Part shown: in pieces, positions 51,964 to 60,894 of the stretch
How positions within the stretch are numbered: the stretch's first letter is position 1
How the letters are laid out: every line of letters starts with the position of its first letter
Assembly: GCA_002501065.1 (NCBI GenBank)
Contig: DLRK01000043.1
Location: 30,137 to 94,136 of the forward strand
Length of the DNA: 64,000 nucleotides
Source: Akkermansiaceae bacterium UBA7890
Lineage (GTDB): Bacteria > Verrucomicrobiota > Verrucomicrobiia > Verrucomicrobiales > Akkermansiaceae
Direction: 5' to 3'
The notes under the pieces: model-generated
What the model saw: only the letters and a program-made list of their open reading frames with translations
Databases searched by the model: none
What the model was told of the DNA's origin: nothing
Made by a program: the position numbers and the translations under genes

Positions 51964-54900
51964 TCAGGGTGAGACCGGTTTCTCGCTGGCGACAATGCGC
52001 AGGTAGCCGGTTTGTTGTGTCGAGACGGGCTGTGAAGAACGGAACAGGATGGAACTCGTGCCGTCGCCATTGTTGACCCTTCCAAGGTAGGCCGGACCTG
52101 CGGTCCAGTCGATGAGGTTGGTTGACTGCTCTGCCGAGAAGCTGATCGCGTCGGCGCCGATGTGCTGGCGGAAGGCGATGACCGAGTGCGGATTGTCACG
52201 GTTCTCCAGCATGATCTCGATCAATCCCCCGGACTCCGGGATGCCAGGATCCTGCCCGCCCGCAAATTCGAGCAGGGCGACCAGGCCGTCGTTGTCGTCA
52301 TCAGAGAAGAGATCGGTCACATTCGTGGCGTTTTCCCAGTCCGTCAGATCGATGGCGTCGCTGTCGCCGGGATTGCCACCCGGCAGCGCACTGGTTCGCC
52401 AACTGGTTGGGAGGGAGGGATTGTTGGAGTCGGGACACATGAGGACAAGCGAGTAGCCAAGTCCGTCAGCGCTGGTGGGCCAGGGAGCCTGGTGACTCCA
52501 TGTGAAGTCGGTGATGGGCACACCGAAGGCATCGGTCAGGACAAGGCGTTCGCCTTGGTTTGCCAGTTTGCTGGTCCCGCCGCTCTGGTAGCTGCCGATG
52601 ACCGGGTGTCCGGGCCCGTAACGCTGGGTGAAGGCGGCTTCCCGTCCGACCAGGAGGCCGTGTGCGCCCGGTGCGAGAGTGGTCTCCGGGAACTGGTAGT
52701 CGATTCCATTGGCGAAGCGAAGTCCGGTAAGGTCAATCGTCAGGGTTTCACTGAGATTGAAGATCTCGATGAACTCGAAGTCATCCTGATCGGGGAATCC
52801 CGCCTGGATTTCAGCACTGGTAGGAGCGGCGGGATGATACATCACTTCAGAGATTGCGAGGGTAGCGGCGGTTGCGGGAACAAGGGTACCGGTTCCCGTG
52901 ACGTCGACGGTCCGTTCGCTCAGAATGTCTCCGCGGAAGCCGATGGCCTGCAGGGCGATCTCATTAGGACCGGGGTTGATCGGCACGTTGACTTCCCAGC
53001 TGTTGTCATCGAGCCAGGTGACGGACAGGGGTTCGGTTGCGCCGGCGAGACGGATTTCCCGGACGTCGACCCAGGCATCACCCTGGAGTGCGATGAACGG
53101 TTCACTGGTGGTGGTTCCTCCTGAGGTGGTGATGCGGAAGGGGATCTGGGAGACTGCACTGTTGATTGCACTAAGGGCGTGATTCCGGCGGGAGTTGATG
53201 TAGCCGAGGTGGTTCGAGAGGTTCTCGGAAGGCAGGAAACACGAGTAATGATCGGCCCACTGGGTCATGTAGCGGGTGTTGAAAGCGGTATCAATGATGT
53301 CCTTGAGGTGGCCGTAGTAGGCGCGTTCGTTGGCAGGACTCGCGGAGAGGAGTTTGGACAGGTCTCCGTTGGGGGTCAGGCTGCTGTTCGCCCCGCGACT
53401 GAAGGTGAAGTCCATGTCCCAGGGGAAGTAGAGCACCCGGCCGTCGCTGGGGCGGACATAGAAGAGAGCGTTGTGCTGCGATCCACTGCTGTAGTTGTCT
53501 CCGATTCCACAGAGGACCTGGGCGGCGAAGGAGCGGAGCCACTGATCCACGTCAAGGTCGCGGTAGGAGGCGTCCCGGAAGGACGTTCCGCTCAGGCCCA
53601 GGGTGTTGAGGGCATTGATGATGGCGTCGTAGTCATCGGCATCCTTGTTGTTGTCGATTTGCCAGTGGTAGCGATAGTTTTCCTTGTTGCGCCGCCCCCC
53701 GGTCGGACGCATGGAAACACCCCGCACGCTGTCGGGATTAGGTCGCTTGAGTCCTTCCACTCCACCGGTGGTGCTGGTGGGATAGTAGATGAGCTCATAC
53801 TCGAAGAGGGTGCCGTCCTCACCGTCGGGGAACTGGTTTTCAAGCCATTCATCATCAAAACGTGACTTGATGAGCATGGCGGAACCGGTGTGATTTGAAC
53901 GGGGGGCGATGACCCGGATCAGGTCGTCCTCCATGCCCGGGATGCCACCTGCCCGGTTGATGATGTGCTTCACCATGATCTCCTTCTGACTGAACTGGTC
54001 ACCCGCCCCGGAGCGATCCACCGCCACGGTTTCGTGAGCTCCAAGAAAAGGCTGGTTGTCCGGAAAGCCTACCGAGAAGCCCACCCGGACGTCCTTGGCG
54101 CGGCCCCGCTGGCTGCCTTTGAGGCGCACTCCGCAGTCGTAGTAGATATCCTTTTCATTGTAGATGATCGTACACCCGAGGCGGTCGTTGCTCATCACTT
54201 CGGTAACATTGTGCATGAAGGTGGTGTCATCAGCAGTCATGACGATGCGGAAGTTGTTGGGCTGGCAGGCACCGAGGTCGAGATTGGCCTGTCCGTCATC
54301 CCAGGGAATGATGGCACGCGAGGCGGGTCCGCCGGCTGGTATGAACTGAGTGGCTCCCAGAGCGTCTTCAGCCACGAGATAGAATTGCGCCTTGCGCCCG
54401 CCAGACTGACGCGGAACGGTTCCGCTGTAGTGACCGTTACCCTGGTCTGTCATGGTCGTGCTCCTGAAGGAGGCTCCGTTGATGGAGTAAAACAGCGTCA
54501 CGAAGGCGATTCCGTCCGGGTCTGAAATGTCAGCATGGACGGTAGCCGATTCGTTGGCGGAGGGCACGGCGGGGGAATGCCGGAGGTCGGTGTAGGTGGG
54601 GCCGGCATTGGTAACGGCCTGGGAATTGGGAGCTCCGGGTGTGCCACAGTCCTGGGGAGCTTCCAGGGCGTGGGTGCGCGGCATGCGGTTGAAGTAGAGG
54701 CGGGTGTTGAGTTGGTTGCAGCCGCTGATCCAGCGGGCGCGGAAACTGATCTGGTAGAGCTGGGAGGTGCTCAGACTGACATAGCTACCACCGGACTTGA
54801 GGGTGGTTTCGGCGTGGTTGTGCATATGCTCCATGGCCCCCGTGGCCCGCACGTGAAGAACCCTGTTTGCCGGGTCATCGGGATCGGCTATGACGCGAGC

Positions 54901-57051
54901 GTGCCGGTGGTTGCCTCTCATGCGCCAGGTGGAGAAATCACGTGGGAAGGTGCCGTTCTGAATGAGTTCGCGAGGCGTTCCGCTTGGAGATTCGATCACG
55001 CTGATGTCATCGATGAGAAACTCTCCCGCATCGAGGAGCCCGAAGATCATCTCGTTATACTGGGTCGGGTCGTTGCTGGGAGTGAAGGAGCCTCGTCCCA
55101 GGTAGGTGATTTCCTGCCAGGGGGCGGTCTCGATGCTGGGAGCCCAGGCTTCCGGAGAACTGTTGTCTGCATGTGGATCACGCAGTTCGAGACTGGATCC
55201 TGCCGCGTCCGCTCGCCCGGACCAGCGTCCACCATCGGAGAAGCGAACCTCATCGGCGACATTTCTGTTGGCGTCAATGAGGCGCACCCGCTCTCCCTTG
55301 CGCGAAAGAGCGCCATTCCACTCTCCGGCAATGGTGAGGTCGGGATACTTGGCGGCCAGGGAGGCGGCATCACGGGCCACCACGAGGAATTGTCCGGCCG
55401 GGAGGACGGTGTCAGGGGGGAAGTCGAAGGAGATGCCGTCGCTGAACTGCCAGCCGCCCAGGCTCAGATCCTCGGTGCCCTTGTTGTAGAGCTCGATCCA
55501 CTGATCGCTGGAGCGGCGCAGGGGCAGGCCTTCCTGAGAGGCAACCAACTGCAGGCCCATCACGATGTCCGAGCTGCTCGCGCTGGTCTGGTGAACTTCC
55601 ACCGAAAGACGGTTGGTGCCCTGGCGCAGGGCTGTCAGGGCGGAGGAGGGCAGAATGGTGGTGATCACCGTTGCATTTCCTACTGTGTCACTCGAGGTGG
55701 AGGACGAGGAGATCGGTTCGTCATCGACCTGATAGCGATCGATCTCGATCCCGTTGAGATAGAAGATTGCCCCGTCGTCGATCTGGTGGGAAAGCTCAAG
55801 CTGGGTAGTGTCACGCTCCTGCTGTTCGTTCACTTCGAAATCTGTTTCAAAATAGAAGGTGATCGTCCGTGGATTCCTTGAATCGAGCGGAGAGAGGGGT
55901 GTTGCGATGGCGTTGGTCAACGAGGAGGACTCCACTCCGAGAGGACCCGGGCCGGAGAGCCAGGTCTCACCATTCTCCGGATGGGGTGAATTCTCCCAGT
56001 CATTACCGAGATTACCGCCGGATTCGTTATAGCGCCACAAGTGGTCCCAATCGACGAGGACATCAGGGCTGGAGGGTTGGGTGGCGGGCAGGGGCCGTGG
56101 GTTGTACATGATCTCGTTGATCACGATGTCGGTATTGAAGGAGTAGCTGTTCGGGTGGCCGAAGGTAGGAGTGTCAGGGTAGAGCCAGTGTCCATTGGAG
56201 AGTCCCCGCAGGCGGTTGGTGATCTCGCGGGCGTCAGCCAGTGTGTCAGTGCCGGGTCGGAGAAGAGAAAGGCGATGGCCGTCGGCGACGGGGAAGGAGG
56301 GCGTGATGGCCAGGTGACTACCGGGTTGAAGCAGGCCATCCGGGACCTGCTGGGTGGCGCCGCTTGAAGAGCGCAGCTGGTAACCGTCGAGAGCGATGCC
56401 TTCGGAGCCCACATTGGTGAACTCGATCTGGAAGTCGGGATCGTTTCCAGCTGCGATCTCGCTGAAAACGATGTCCTGAGTGATCTCGCCCTGAGAGTCG
56501 CCGGGAAAGTTTGGGAGACCAGGCGTGCCACCGGTCTCCGGGCTGGCAAGCCAGTTGAAGGGACGGGATTCGGCTGTATGTTCGTTGCGTTTGGAGAGGG
56601 TTGATCCCAGTCCGTCGGCACCCACCGGCCAGTCTCCGTCGTCCCCGTAGTTCAGTTCGTCCATCGTCCGATCGTTGTTGTTGACCAATCGGATGCTTTC
56701 CCCGTTGTTGGCGAGTCGCCCGGTAAAGGGACCCCGTGCGTTGCGTCCTGCCAGGGTGGGGTGAGAAGGATCGGCGGCTACGAGGAGATAGCCGTGGCCC
56801 GGAATGACGGTGCCGTTGGAAAAGCGATAGTTGATGCCGCCTTCGAGTTCCCATTCCGAAATGTCAACATCGACTCCCATCAGGCTGTGCAATTCAATCC
56901 ATTCGGTGTCGTTGTCCTCGTCCGCGGGATGGTAGTGGACTTCATTGAAGACGATAACGCTGTCCGCGGCGGAGAGTAGACCGGTGTTGGCGACCAGAAA
57001 GAGGAGAAGGGCGAGCAGGGTGACTGCCCGGGATGGGGAGGGGAGTTTCAT
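51964..57051 (-). CDS. Large secreted lamin-tail-domain and CotH-kinase-like protein
   Basis: A 1695-residue exported protein. After a signal peptide (LLALLLFLVANTGLLSAA) come lamin-tail domains: one near 30-100 (VIVFNEVHYHP), one near 185-250 (DIVFSEIAAGN), one near 310-590 (DIVINEIMYNP then GTEDLSLGGW). A carbohydrate-binding-like region follows, then a CotH kinase-like domain near 950-1290 (CGVRLKGSQRGRAKD, KDADDYDAIINAL), and a final lamin-tail domain near 1430-1520 (LAISEVMYHP). The C-terminus has no visible sorting signal. In Verrucomicrobiota such proteins are thought to be cell-surface or secreted, with unknown roles. ATG 57051 is chosen; the frame is open 14 codons further up. Confidence 0.85.
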   Translation of the reverse strand: MKLPSPSRAVTLLALLLFLVANTGLLSAADSVIVFNEVHYHPADEDNDTEWIELHSLMGVDVDISEWELEGGINYRFSNGTVIPGHGYLLVAADPSHPTLAGRNARGPFTGRLANNGESIRLVNNNDRTMDELNYGDDGDWPVGADGLGSTLSKRNEHTAESRPFNWLASPETGGTPGLPNFPGDSQGEITQDIVFSEIAAGNDPDFQIEFTNVGSEGIALDGYQLRSSSGATQQVPDGLLQPGSHLAITPSFPVADGHRLSLLRPGTDTLADAREITNRLRGLSNGHWLYPDTPTFGHPNSYSFNTDIVINEIMYNPRPLPATQPSSPDVLVDWDHLWRYNESGGNLGNDWENSPHPENGETWLSGPGPLGVESSSLTNAIATPLSPLDSRNPRTITFYFETDFEVNEQQERDTTQLELSHQIDDGAIFYLNGIEIDRYQVDDEPISSSSTSSDTVGNATVITTILPSSALTALRQGTNRLSVEVHQTSASSSDIVMGLQLVASQEGLPLRRSSDQWIELYNKGTEDLSLGGWQFSDGISFDFPPDTVLPAGQFLVVARDAASLAAKYPDLTIAGEWNGALSRKGERVRLIDANRNVADEVRFSDGGRWSGRADAAGSSLELRDPHADNSSPEAWAPSIETAPWQEITYLGRGSFTPSNDPTQYNEMIFGLLDAGEFLIDDISVIESPSGTPRELIQNGTFPRDFSTWRMRGNHRHARVIADPDDPANRVLHVRATGAMEHMHNHAETTLKSGGSYVSLSTSQLYQISFRARWISGCNQLNTRLYFNRMPRTHALEAPQDCGTPGAPNSQAVTNAGPTYTDLRHSPAVPSANESATVHADISDPDGIAFVTLFYSINGASFRSTTMTDQGNGHYSGTVPRQSGGRKAQFYLVAEDALGATQFIPAGGPASRAIIPWDDGQANLDLGACQPNNFRIVMTADDTTFMHNVTEVMSNDRLGCTIIYNEKDIYYDCGVRLKGSQRGRAKDVRVGFSVGFPDNQPFLGAHETVAVDRSGAGDQFSQKEIMVKHIINRAGGIPGMEDDLIRVIAPRSNHTGSAMLIKSRFDDEWLENQFPDGEDGTLFEYELIYYPTSTTGGVEGLKRPNPDSVRGVSMRPTGGRRNKENYRYHWQIDNNKDADDYDAIINALNTLGLSGTSFRDASYRDLDVDQWLRSFAAQVLCGIGDNYSSGSQHNALFYVRPSDGRVLYFPWDMDFTFSRGANSSLTPNGDLSKLLSASPANERAYYGHLKDIIDTAFNTRYMTQWADHYSCFLPSENLSNHLGYINSRRNHALSAINSAVSQIPFRITTSGGTTTSEPFIALQGDAWVDVREIRLAGATEPLSVTWLDDNSWEVNVPINPGPNEIALQAIGFRGDILSERTVDVTGTGTLVPATAATLAISEVMYHPAAPTSAEIQAGFPDQDDFEFIEIFNLSETLTIDLTGLRFANGIDYQFPETTLAPGAHGLLVGREAAFTQRYGPGHPVIGSYQSGGTSKLANQGERLVLTDAFGVPITDFTWSHQAPWPTSADGLGYSLVLMCPDSNNPSLPTSWRTSALPGGNPGDSDAIDLTDWENATNVTDLFSDDDNDGLVALLEFAGGQDPGIPESGGLIEIMLENRDNPHSVIAFRQHIGADAISFSAEQSTNLIDWTAGPAYLGRVNNGDGTSSILFRSSQPVSTQQTGYLRIVASEKPVSP

Positions 57052-57066
57052 CGGTTGGGGTGGAGG

Positions 57067-57095
57067 ACAATAGTCGAGGAAAGGGTGGGTCACAA
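57067..57095 (-). promoter_or_regulatory. Predicted promoter of the CotH/lamin-tail gene
   Basis: Minus-strand TTGTGA (57095-57090), a 17-nt spacer, TATTGT (57072-57067). The ATG is 15 nt past the -10, so the leader would be about 8 nt without a Shine-Dalgarno sequence. Confidence 0.4.
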
Positions 57096-57228
57096 GTGTG
57101 CGGTCTAGAGAGCTTTCCGCTAGGAGCGGCCGAGCCTTCAGCTCATTCGGGGATAGCGAAGGAGTTCGACTTCCACAGTGGGAGTGGGAGGGCCGGTTGC
57201 GGAGGGAAGAGGGTTCAGGCCGTTTGCC

Positions 57229-58062
57229 TCAGCGACGGTCGGGGAGGGGCAGGTCGAAGGGACAGTCGTCTTCTTCTTCAGGCTTCTTGGCAGGTTTGTC
57301 TTCCGGTTCGGGTTCCGGTTCCGGAGTCTCCTCCGGTTCGGGCGTGGGTTCGGGCTCGGGAGGATTGTTGAATTGCTCGTAGTGCTGACGGAGTCGGTCC
57401 TCGGCTTCTCTTTCGATCAGACGGGCCCCGGAGAGTTCTCTGATCAGTTCCTTGGCCTGCATGATCTCAAAATCGGTAGGTTTCTTGCGCGCTTCGAAGT
57501 CGGGAGACGAAATGATCATATTGGGAATCAGGTTCTCCACTCCGGGTGATACCTCTGGATCAATGATATAGCGAACGGTGGCCTTTGCTCCGGAAGACGG
57601 TCCTCTGACGAAGGAAGGAGCCTTTCCCTCTGCGAGCGCTTTTCGGTTTTCTCCATCGGAAAACAGCTCCAGGGTGCGGCAGTGGTGATAGTTACGCAGG
57701 AGGCCCTTTCTGATAATCTCCTCCCGCAGGTCAACATATGCGTTGCGTCCTGTCTGCGCTTTACCGAAGAGAGCTCCGCCGTCGTCGCCGTGAAAAACCT
57801 CCTTGAGGATTTCAGCCGGTTCCTTGTCGAGCTCGGTCTTGATCTTGTGAAGGAGTCCCATCGATTTGAAGAGCGCTCCCCTGCCGTCGTCAGCATAGAC
57901 TGTCTCAAAGGAGGTCGTGGGGTGCGCCAGATGACGCAGTTCCTTGATGAGTTGTTTCTCCAGCTTCTGCTTGTTCCACACCTTTAATCCGAAGATGGCG
58001 AGAACCAGCACGATGGTCCCGGTGACGATATAGCGGATGAGATCGCCGACGGAGATGGACAT
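57229..58062 (-). CDS. Single-pass membrane protein with Pro/Glu-repeat tail, unknown function
   Basis: A 277-residue protein. A transmembrane helix lies at about 12-28 (VTGTIVLVLAIFGLKVW), then a mixed alpha/beta body (residues about 30-235) with no recognised domain, then a tail of alternating Pro/Glu and Pro/Thr units, for example EPTPEPEETPEPEPEPED, ending in a short Lys/Glu/Asp segment. The tail is almost certainly disordered and possibly wall-spanning. A -35/-10 pair with the -10 ending 6 nt before its ATG predicts a leaderless mRNA. It lies 85 nt after the DUF6483-like gene. Confidence 0.65.
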   Translation of the reverse strand: MSISVGDLIRYIVTGTIVLVLAIFGLKVWNKQKLEKQLIKELRHLAHPTTSFETVYADDGRGALFKSMGLLHKIKTELDKEPAEILKEVFHGDDGGALFGKAQTGRNAYVDLREEIIRKGLLRNYHHCRTLELFSDGENRKALAEGKAPSFVRGPSSGAKATVRYIIDPEVSPGVENLIPNMIISSPDFEARKKPTDFEIMQAKELIRELSGARLIEREAEDRLRQHYEQFNNPPEPEPTPEPEETPEPEPEPEDKPAKKPEEEDDCPFDLPLPDRR

Positions 58063-58068
58063 GACAGG

Positions 58069-58097
58069 AAACTAGGGAGGCTCCGACCGGGACGCAA
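58069..58097 (-). promoter_or_regulatory. Predicted leaderless promoter of the Pro/Glu-repeat gene
   Basis: Minus-strand TTGCGT (58097-58092), a 17-nt spacer, TAGTTT (58074-58069). The -10 ends 6 nt before the ATG. No Shine-Dalgarno sequence. Confidence 0.4.
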
Positions 58098-58147
58098 GAG
58101 TCCAGAGCTTCGAATCCGGAATGCCCTGCGATGAGGGCAACTTCGTT

Positions 58148-58615
58148 CTATAACGAAAGAAAGGCCAGGATCTTCGGTTCCTCCTCGGGTCGGAACTGGT
58201 AGTCAGGCAGTCTTTCCTGCAGGCGCTTGAGGTGATTGTGGAGGGGGGAGAACTCGTCTTCATGACCATGTTGAGAGGCCATGAAACCAAGGATCTGGGC
58301 TCCCTGCAGGAAAAGGTGGCGTGCTTCACTGGATCGACCGGAAAGCAGGCTTGCGTCAGCCGCTTCACACAGCCACGCGCCGCAGGAAACGAGCTGGGGA
58401 AGTTTGGCGGTGCCCGGATGATAGAGAAGCGCCACCAGTTTCTGGGCCCCGGTGTCGAGGAGGGTCTGCAGGGGAAGGCCGGTGAGAAGTTCGCAGTTGT
58501 CCTCAAGGAACTCCTCGAAGTCGGCAACGGCATCCGGCTTCTTCAATCCGGCCGCCCGCAGGCAGAATTCCACCATGCGTTCAATTTCGCGAAGGATGTA
58601 GTCTTGCCGAAGCAC
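58148..58615 (-). CDS. DUF6483-like protein
   Basis: A 155-residue soluble helical protein. The start LRQDYILREIERMVEFC is like the DUF6483 opening; the rest (FEEFLEDNCELLTGLPLQTL, KLVALLYHPGTAK) is helical and TPR-like. The function is unknown. The start is GTG 58615, 8 nt after the lactate permease stop; the open frame before it lies inside the permease gene and is not supported. Position suggests co-translation with the permease. The family call is from memory. Confidence 0.5.
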   Translation of the reverse strand: MLRQDYILREIERMVEFCLRAAGLKKPDAVADFEEFLEDNCELLTGLPLQTLLDTGAQKLVALLYHPGTAKLPQLVSCGAWLCEAADASLLSGRSSEARHLFLQGAQILGFMASQHGHEDEFSPLHNHLKRLQERLPDYQFRPEEEPKILAFLSL

Positions 58616-58622
58616 GGGAGTG

Positions 58623-60755
58623 TCAGTCGGGTGGATCTGATGAATCGTGAGGCGGTTTCTCCTCTTTCCTGAGAGTTTCCCGCCTGGCCAGCCATTTGTC
58701 CGAATCCATTTCCTCATCGAGATCCTCGCCTTCTTCCGTCCGGGATTCCGGTTCTGAACTCGATTTCTCCTCGATGGGGGTCGCGCTCCCCGGTTCCCCC
58801 GCCTGTTCAGGCGGGTCTGAGGACCGATCCTCACGGCCCTCTCGCGTTGAGGCAACCTGCGCTTCGATCTCTTCCGGAATCACGGAGAGTGAAAGAGGAT
58901 CGGGAGAGTGGGAAGCTCCGGGAGTGGTTCGGACGCGGTGGCGGCGGCGACCACTGAGGACAATGAGAACAATGGCGGTGGCCCAGATCACCGCAACAAT
59001 GAGAGTGCCGATGTTGAAGAGGCCGTGCTCGTCCCAGGAAACGATGGCATAGCCGAGGCTTCCCGCGAAGAGAGCATAGTAGAGGAAGCCCCAGGCGGTC
59101 TTACGGATAACCATTCCTTCCTTGCCCACGAGGCCGGCCACCGCGGAGGCAGCCACCACGTTGTGGACGCAGATCATGTTGCCTGCGGCCCCGCCCACCG
59201 CCTGCAAGGCGACGATCCAGGCCGGATTGACTCCGATTTCCTGGCCCGTGTTGAACTGGAAGAGGGAAAGCATCATGTTGCTCACCGTGTTTGAACCGGC
59301 CACGAAAGCCCCGAGGCCACCAATGAAGGGAGAAAGGATGGGCCAGACGCCTCCTGCCAGGGCGGCCACCCCGGTGGCGAGGGTCTCCGGCATCTTGGAA
59401 TAGCCGGCGCCTCCACCGTCGGAGTTGATGAAGACCTCCACCATGGGAACGGTGAAGACAAGAGCGACGGAAGCTGCCATCATGGTCTTGAAGGATGAGC
59501 GCCAGGCCTTCTGGTAGTCCTTCCACTTCATACGGTGCAGGAAGAAGGTGACAATTGAAGCCACGATGAAGACCATGCCAGGCAGATAAAGGAACTGGAA
59601 GAACTTGGGTTTGAGGCTGTCTTCAAGCGGTGAATGGACTGCGACAGACCATCCCTTGAGCCATTCCGCGAGGTGCGGAATGGTGCGCGTGAGAACGAGG
59701 AGGAGTCCTACCAGGATATAGGGAAACCAGGCGTGGAAGATGCCGATCTGTCGCCCGTTGCCATCTTTGTCATCGGCTGGGATCTGCAACGAGCCTATCC
59801 AGTCCGGATTCCACTGGTCACGGGGTGCGAAGTCCCAGGCCTTCTCCGGGGCAGGAACAAGGAAGCCGGACCGGGCCGTGGTTATCACGATGAAGAGACC
59901 GATCAGACCTCCAACGAGAGAAGGGAATTCCGGACCGAGGAGCAGAGCCACGAGCCAGTAGGGGACGATCATGGCCAGGGCGGCGAAGAGGGCGAACTTC
60001 CAGATCCGCAGGCCTTCGAGGAAACTTCTGTTAGCCCCGTAAAAGCGGGTGAGGAGTCCGCAGAGGAGGAGAGGAACGAGCAGGCCGGTGAGGGCGTGCA
60101 GGGTGGCGACTTTCAGGCCGATATCCGCGAGAAGTGCTTCTCCGTTCTCAAATCCGGCAGCCGTCCCGTAGCCCTCCACGCCGAGATCGGTGGAAAGCGT
60201 GTGACTTGCCCCTTCCACCGGTGAGGGGTCCACCGAGAGGCCATTGCTTACCCCTACCTTGATGGGCGTGCCTACCGCGCCGAAGGAGACCGGAGTGCTT
60301 TGGATGATCATTCCAGCCAGGACGGCGGCCATGGCGGGAAACCCCAGTCCCACGAGAAGGGGGACCGCGACGGTGGCGGGTGCGCCGAAGCCCGCAGAAC
60401 CTTCAATGAAGGATCCGAATAACCAGGCGATGATAATGACCTGCACGCGGCGGTCGGGCGAGATGTCGGTGAAGCCCTGTCGAATGACCCGGAGACCTCC
60501 GCTTTCCCGCAGGGTGTTGAGGAGCAGGATGGCCCCGAAAACAATGTAGAGCAGGCTGAGGGCGACCACCAGGCCGTTGATGGAGGATGCCGCCACCTTG
60601 GTCACTGGGACCTGCCAGATGAGGAGAGCAAGTCCGACTGCTAACCCGTAACAGATCGGCATGGCCCGACTGGCCGGCCAGCGGAGCCCGACCAGCAGGA
60701 CAGCCACGGTCAGGATGGGCAGGAAGGAGAGGAAAGCGAGGATGCTGGGATGCAT
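58623..60755 (-). CDS. lctP: L-lactate permease (LctP family)
   Basis: A 710-residue inner-membrane transporter, with about 12 or more helices and LctP features: FIEGSAGFGAPATVAVPLLVG, VSFGAVGTPIKVGVSNG, FVAGSNTVSNMMLSLFQ and the late ALQAVGGAAGNMICVHNVVA. It should import lactate or glycolate with a cation. It is longer than the usual roughly 550 residues: residues about 625-710 form an acidic/basic low-complexity cytoplasmic tail (SREGREDRSSDPPEQAGEPG). The DUF6483-like gene follows 8 nt after the stop. Confidence 0.92.
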   Translation of the reverse strand: MHPSILAFLSFLPILTVAVLLVGLRWPASRAMPICYGLAVGLALLIWQVPVTKVAASSINGLVVALSLLYIVFGAILLLNTLRESGGLRVIRQGFTDISPDRRVQVIIIAWLFGSFIEGSAGFGAPATVAVPLLVGLGFPAMAAVLAGMIIQSTPVSFGAVGTPIKVGVSNGLSVDPSPVEGASHTLSTDLGVEGYGTAAGFENGEALLADIGLKVATLHALTGLLVPLLLCGLLTRFYGANRSFLEGLRIWKFALFAALAMIVPYWLVALLLGPEFPSLVGGLIGLFIVITTARSGFLVPAPEKAWDFAPRDQWNPDWIGSLQIPADDKDGNGRQIGIFHAWFPYILVGLLLVLTRTIPHLAEWLKGWSVAVHSPLEDSLKPKFFQFLYLPGMVFIVASIVTFFLHRMKWKDYQKAWRSSFKTMMAASVALVFTVPMVEVFINSDGGGAGYSKMPETLATGVAALAGGVWPILSPFIGGLGAFVAGSNTVSNMMLSLFQFNTGQEIGVNPAWIVALQAVGGAAGNMICVHNVVAASAVAGLVGKEGMVIRKTAWGFLYYALFAGSLGYAIVSWDEHGLFNIGTLIVAVIWATAIVLIVLSGRRRHRVRTTPGASHSPDPLSLSVIPEEIEAQVASTREGREDRSSDPPEQAGEPGSATPIEEKSSSEPESRTEEGEDLDEEMDSDKWLARRETLRKEEKPPHDSSDPPD

Positions 60756-60858
60756 GTCGGTGGAGGAGTCGGGGCGGGACCTTGTGAGCGCGTCGTCTGA
60801 CTGTGAGAAAAAAGTCGATCATGAGCAAGCAGGTCCTGTGCCGCCTGCATCTGGGCGC

Positions 60859-60888
60859 TTGAAAAGGAGACCAATCGAGGGCTGTTAT
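60859..60888 (+). promoter_or_regulatory. Predicted leaderless promoter of the cyanophycinase-like gene
   Basis: TTGAAA (60859-60864), an 18-nt spacer and TGTTAT (60883-60888). The -10 ends 6 nt before ATG 60895, with no Shine-Dalgarno sequence at that start. Confidence 0.4.
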
Positions 60889-60894
60889 CGGGTG

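Noticed and set aside
58122..58139. 6-bp stem TGCCCT/AGGGCA after the DUF6483-like gene as a terminator
   Set aside because: Short stem with no T-run in either direction.
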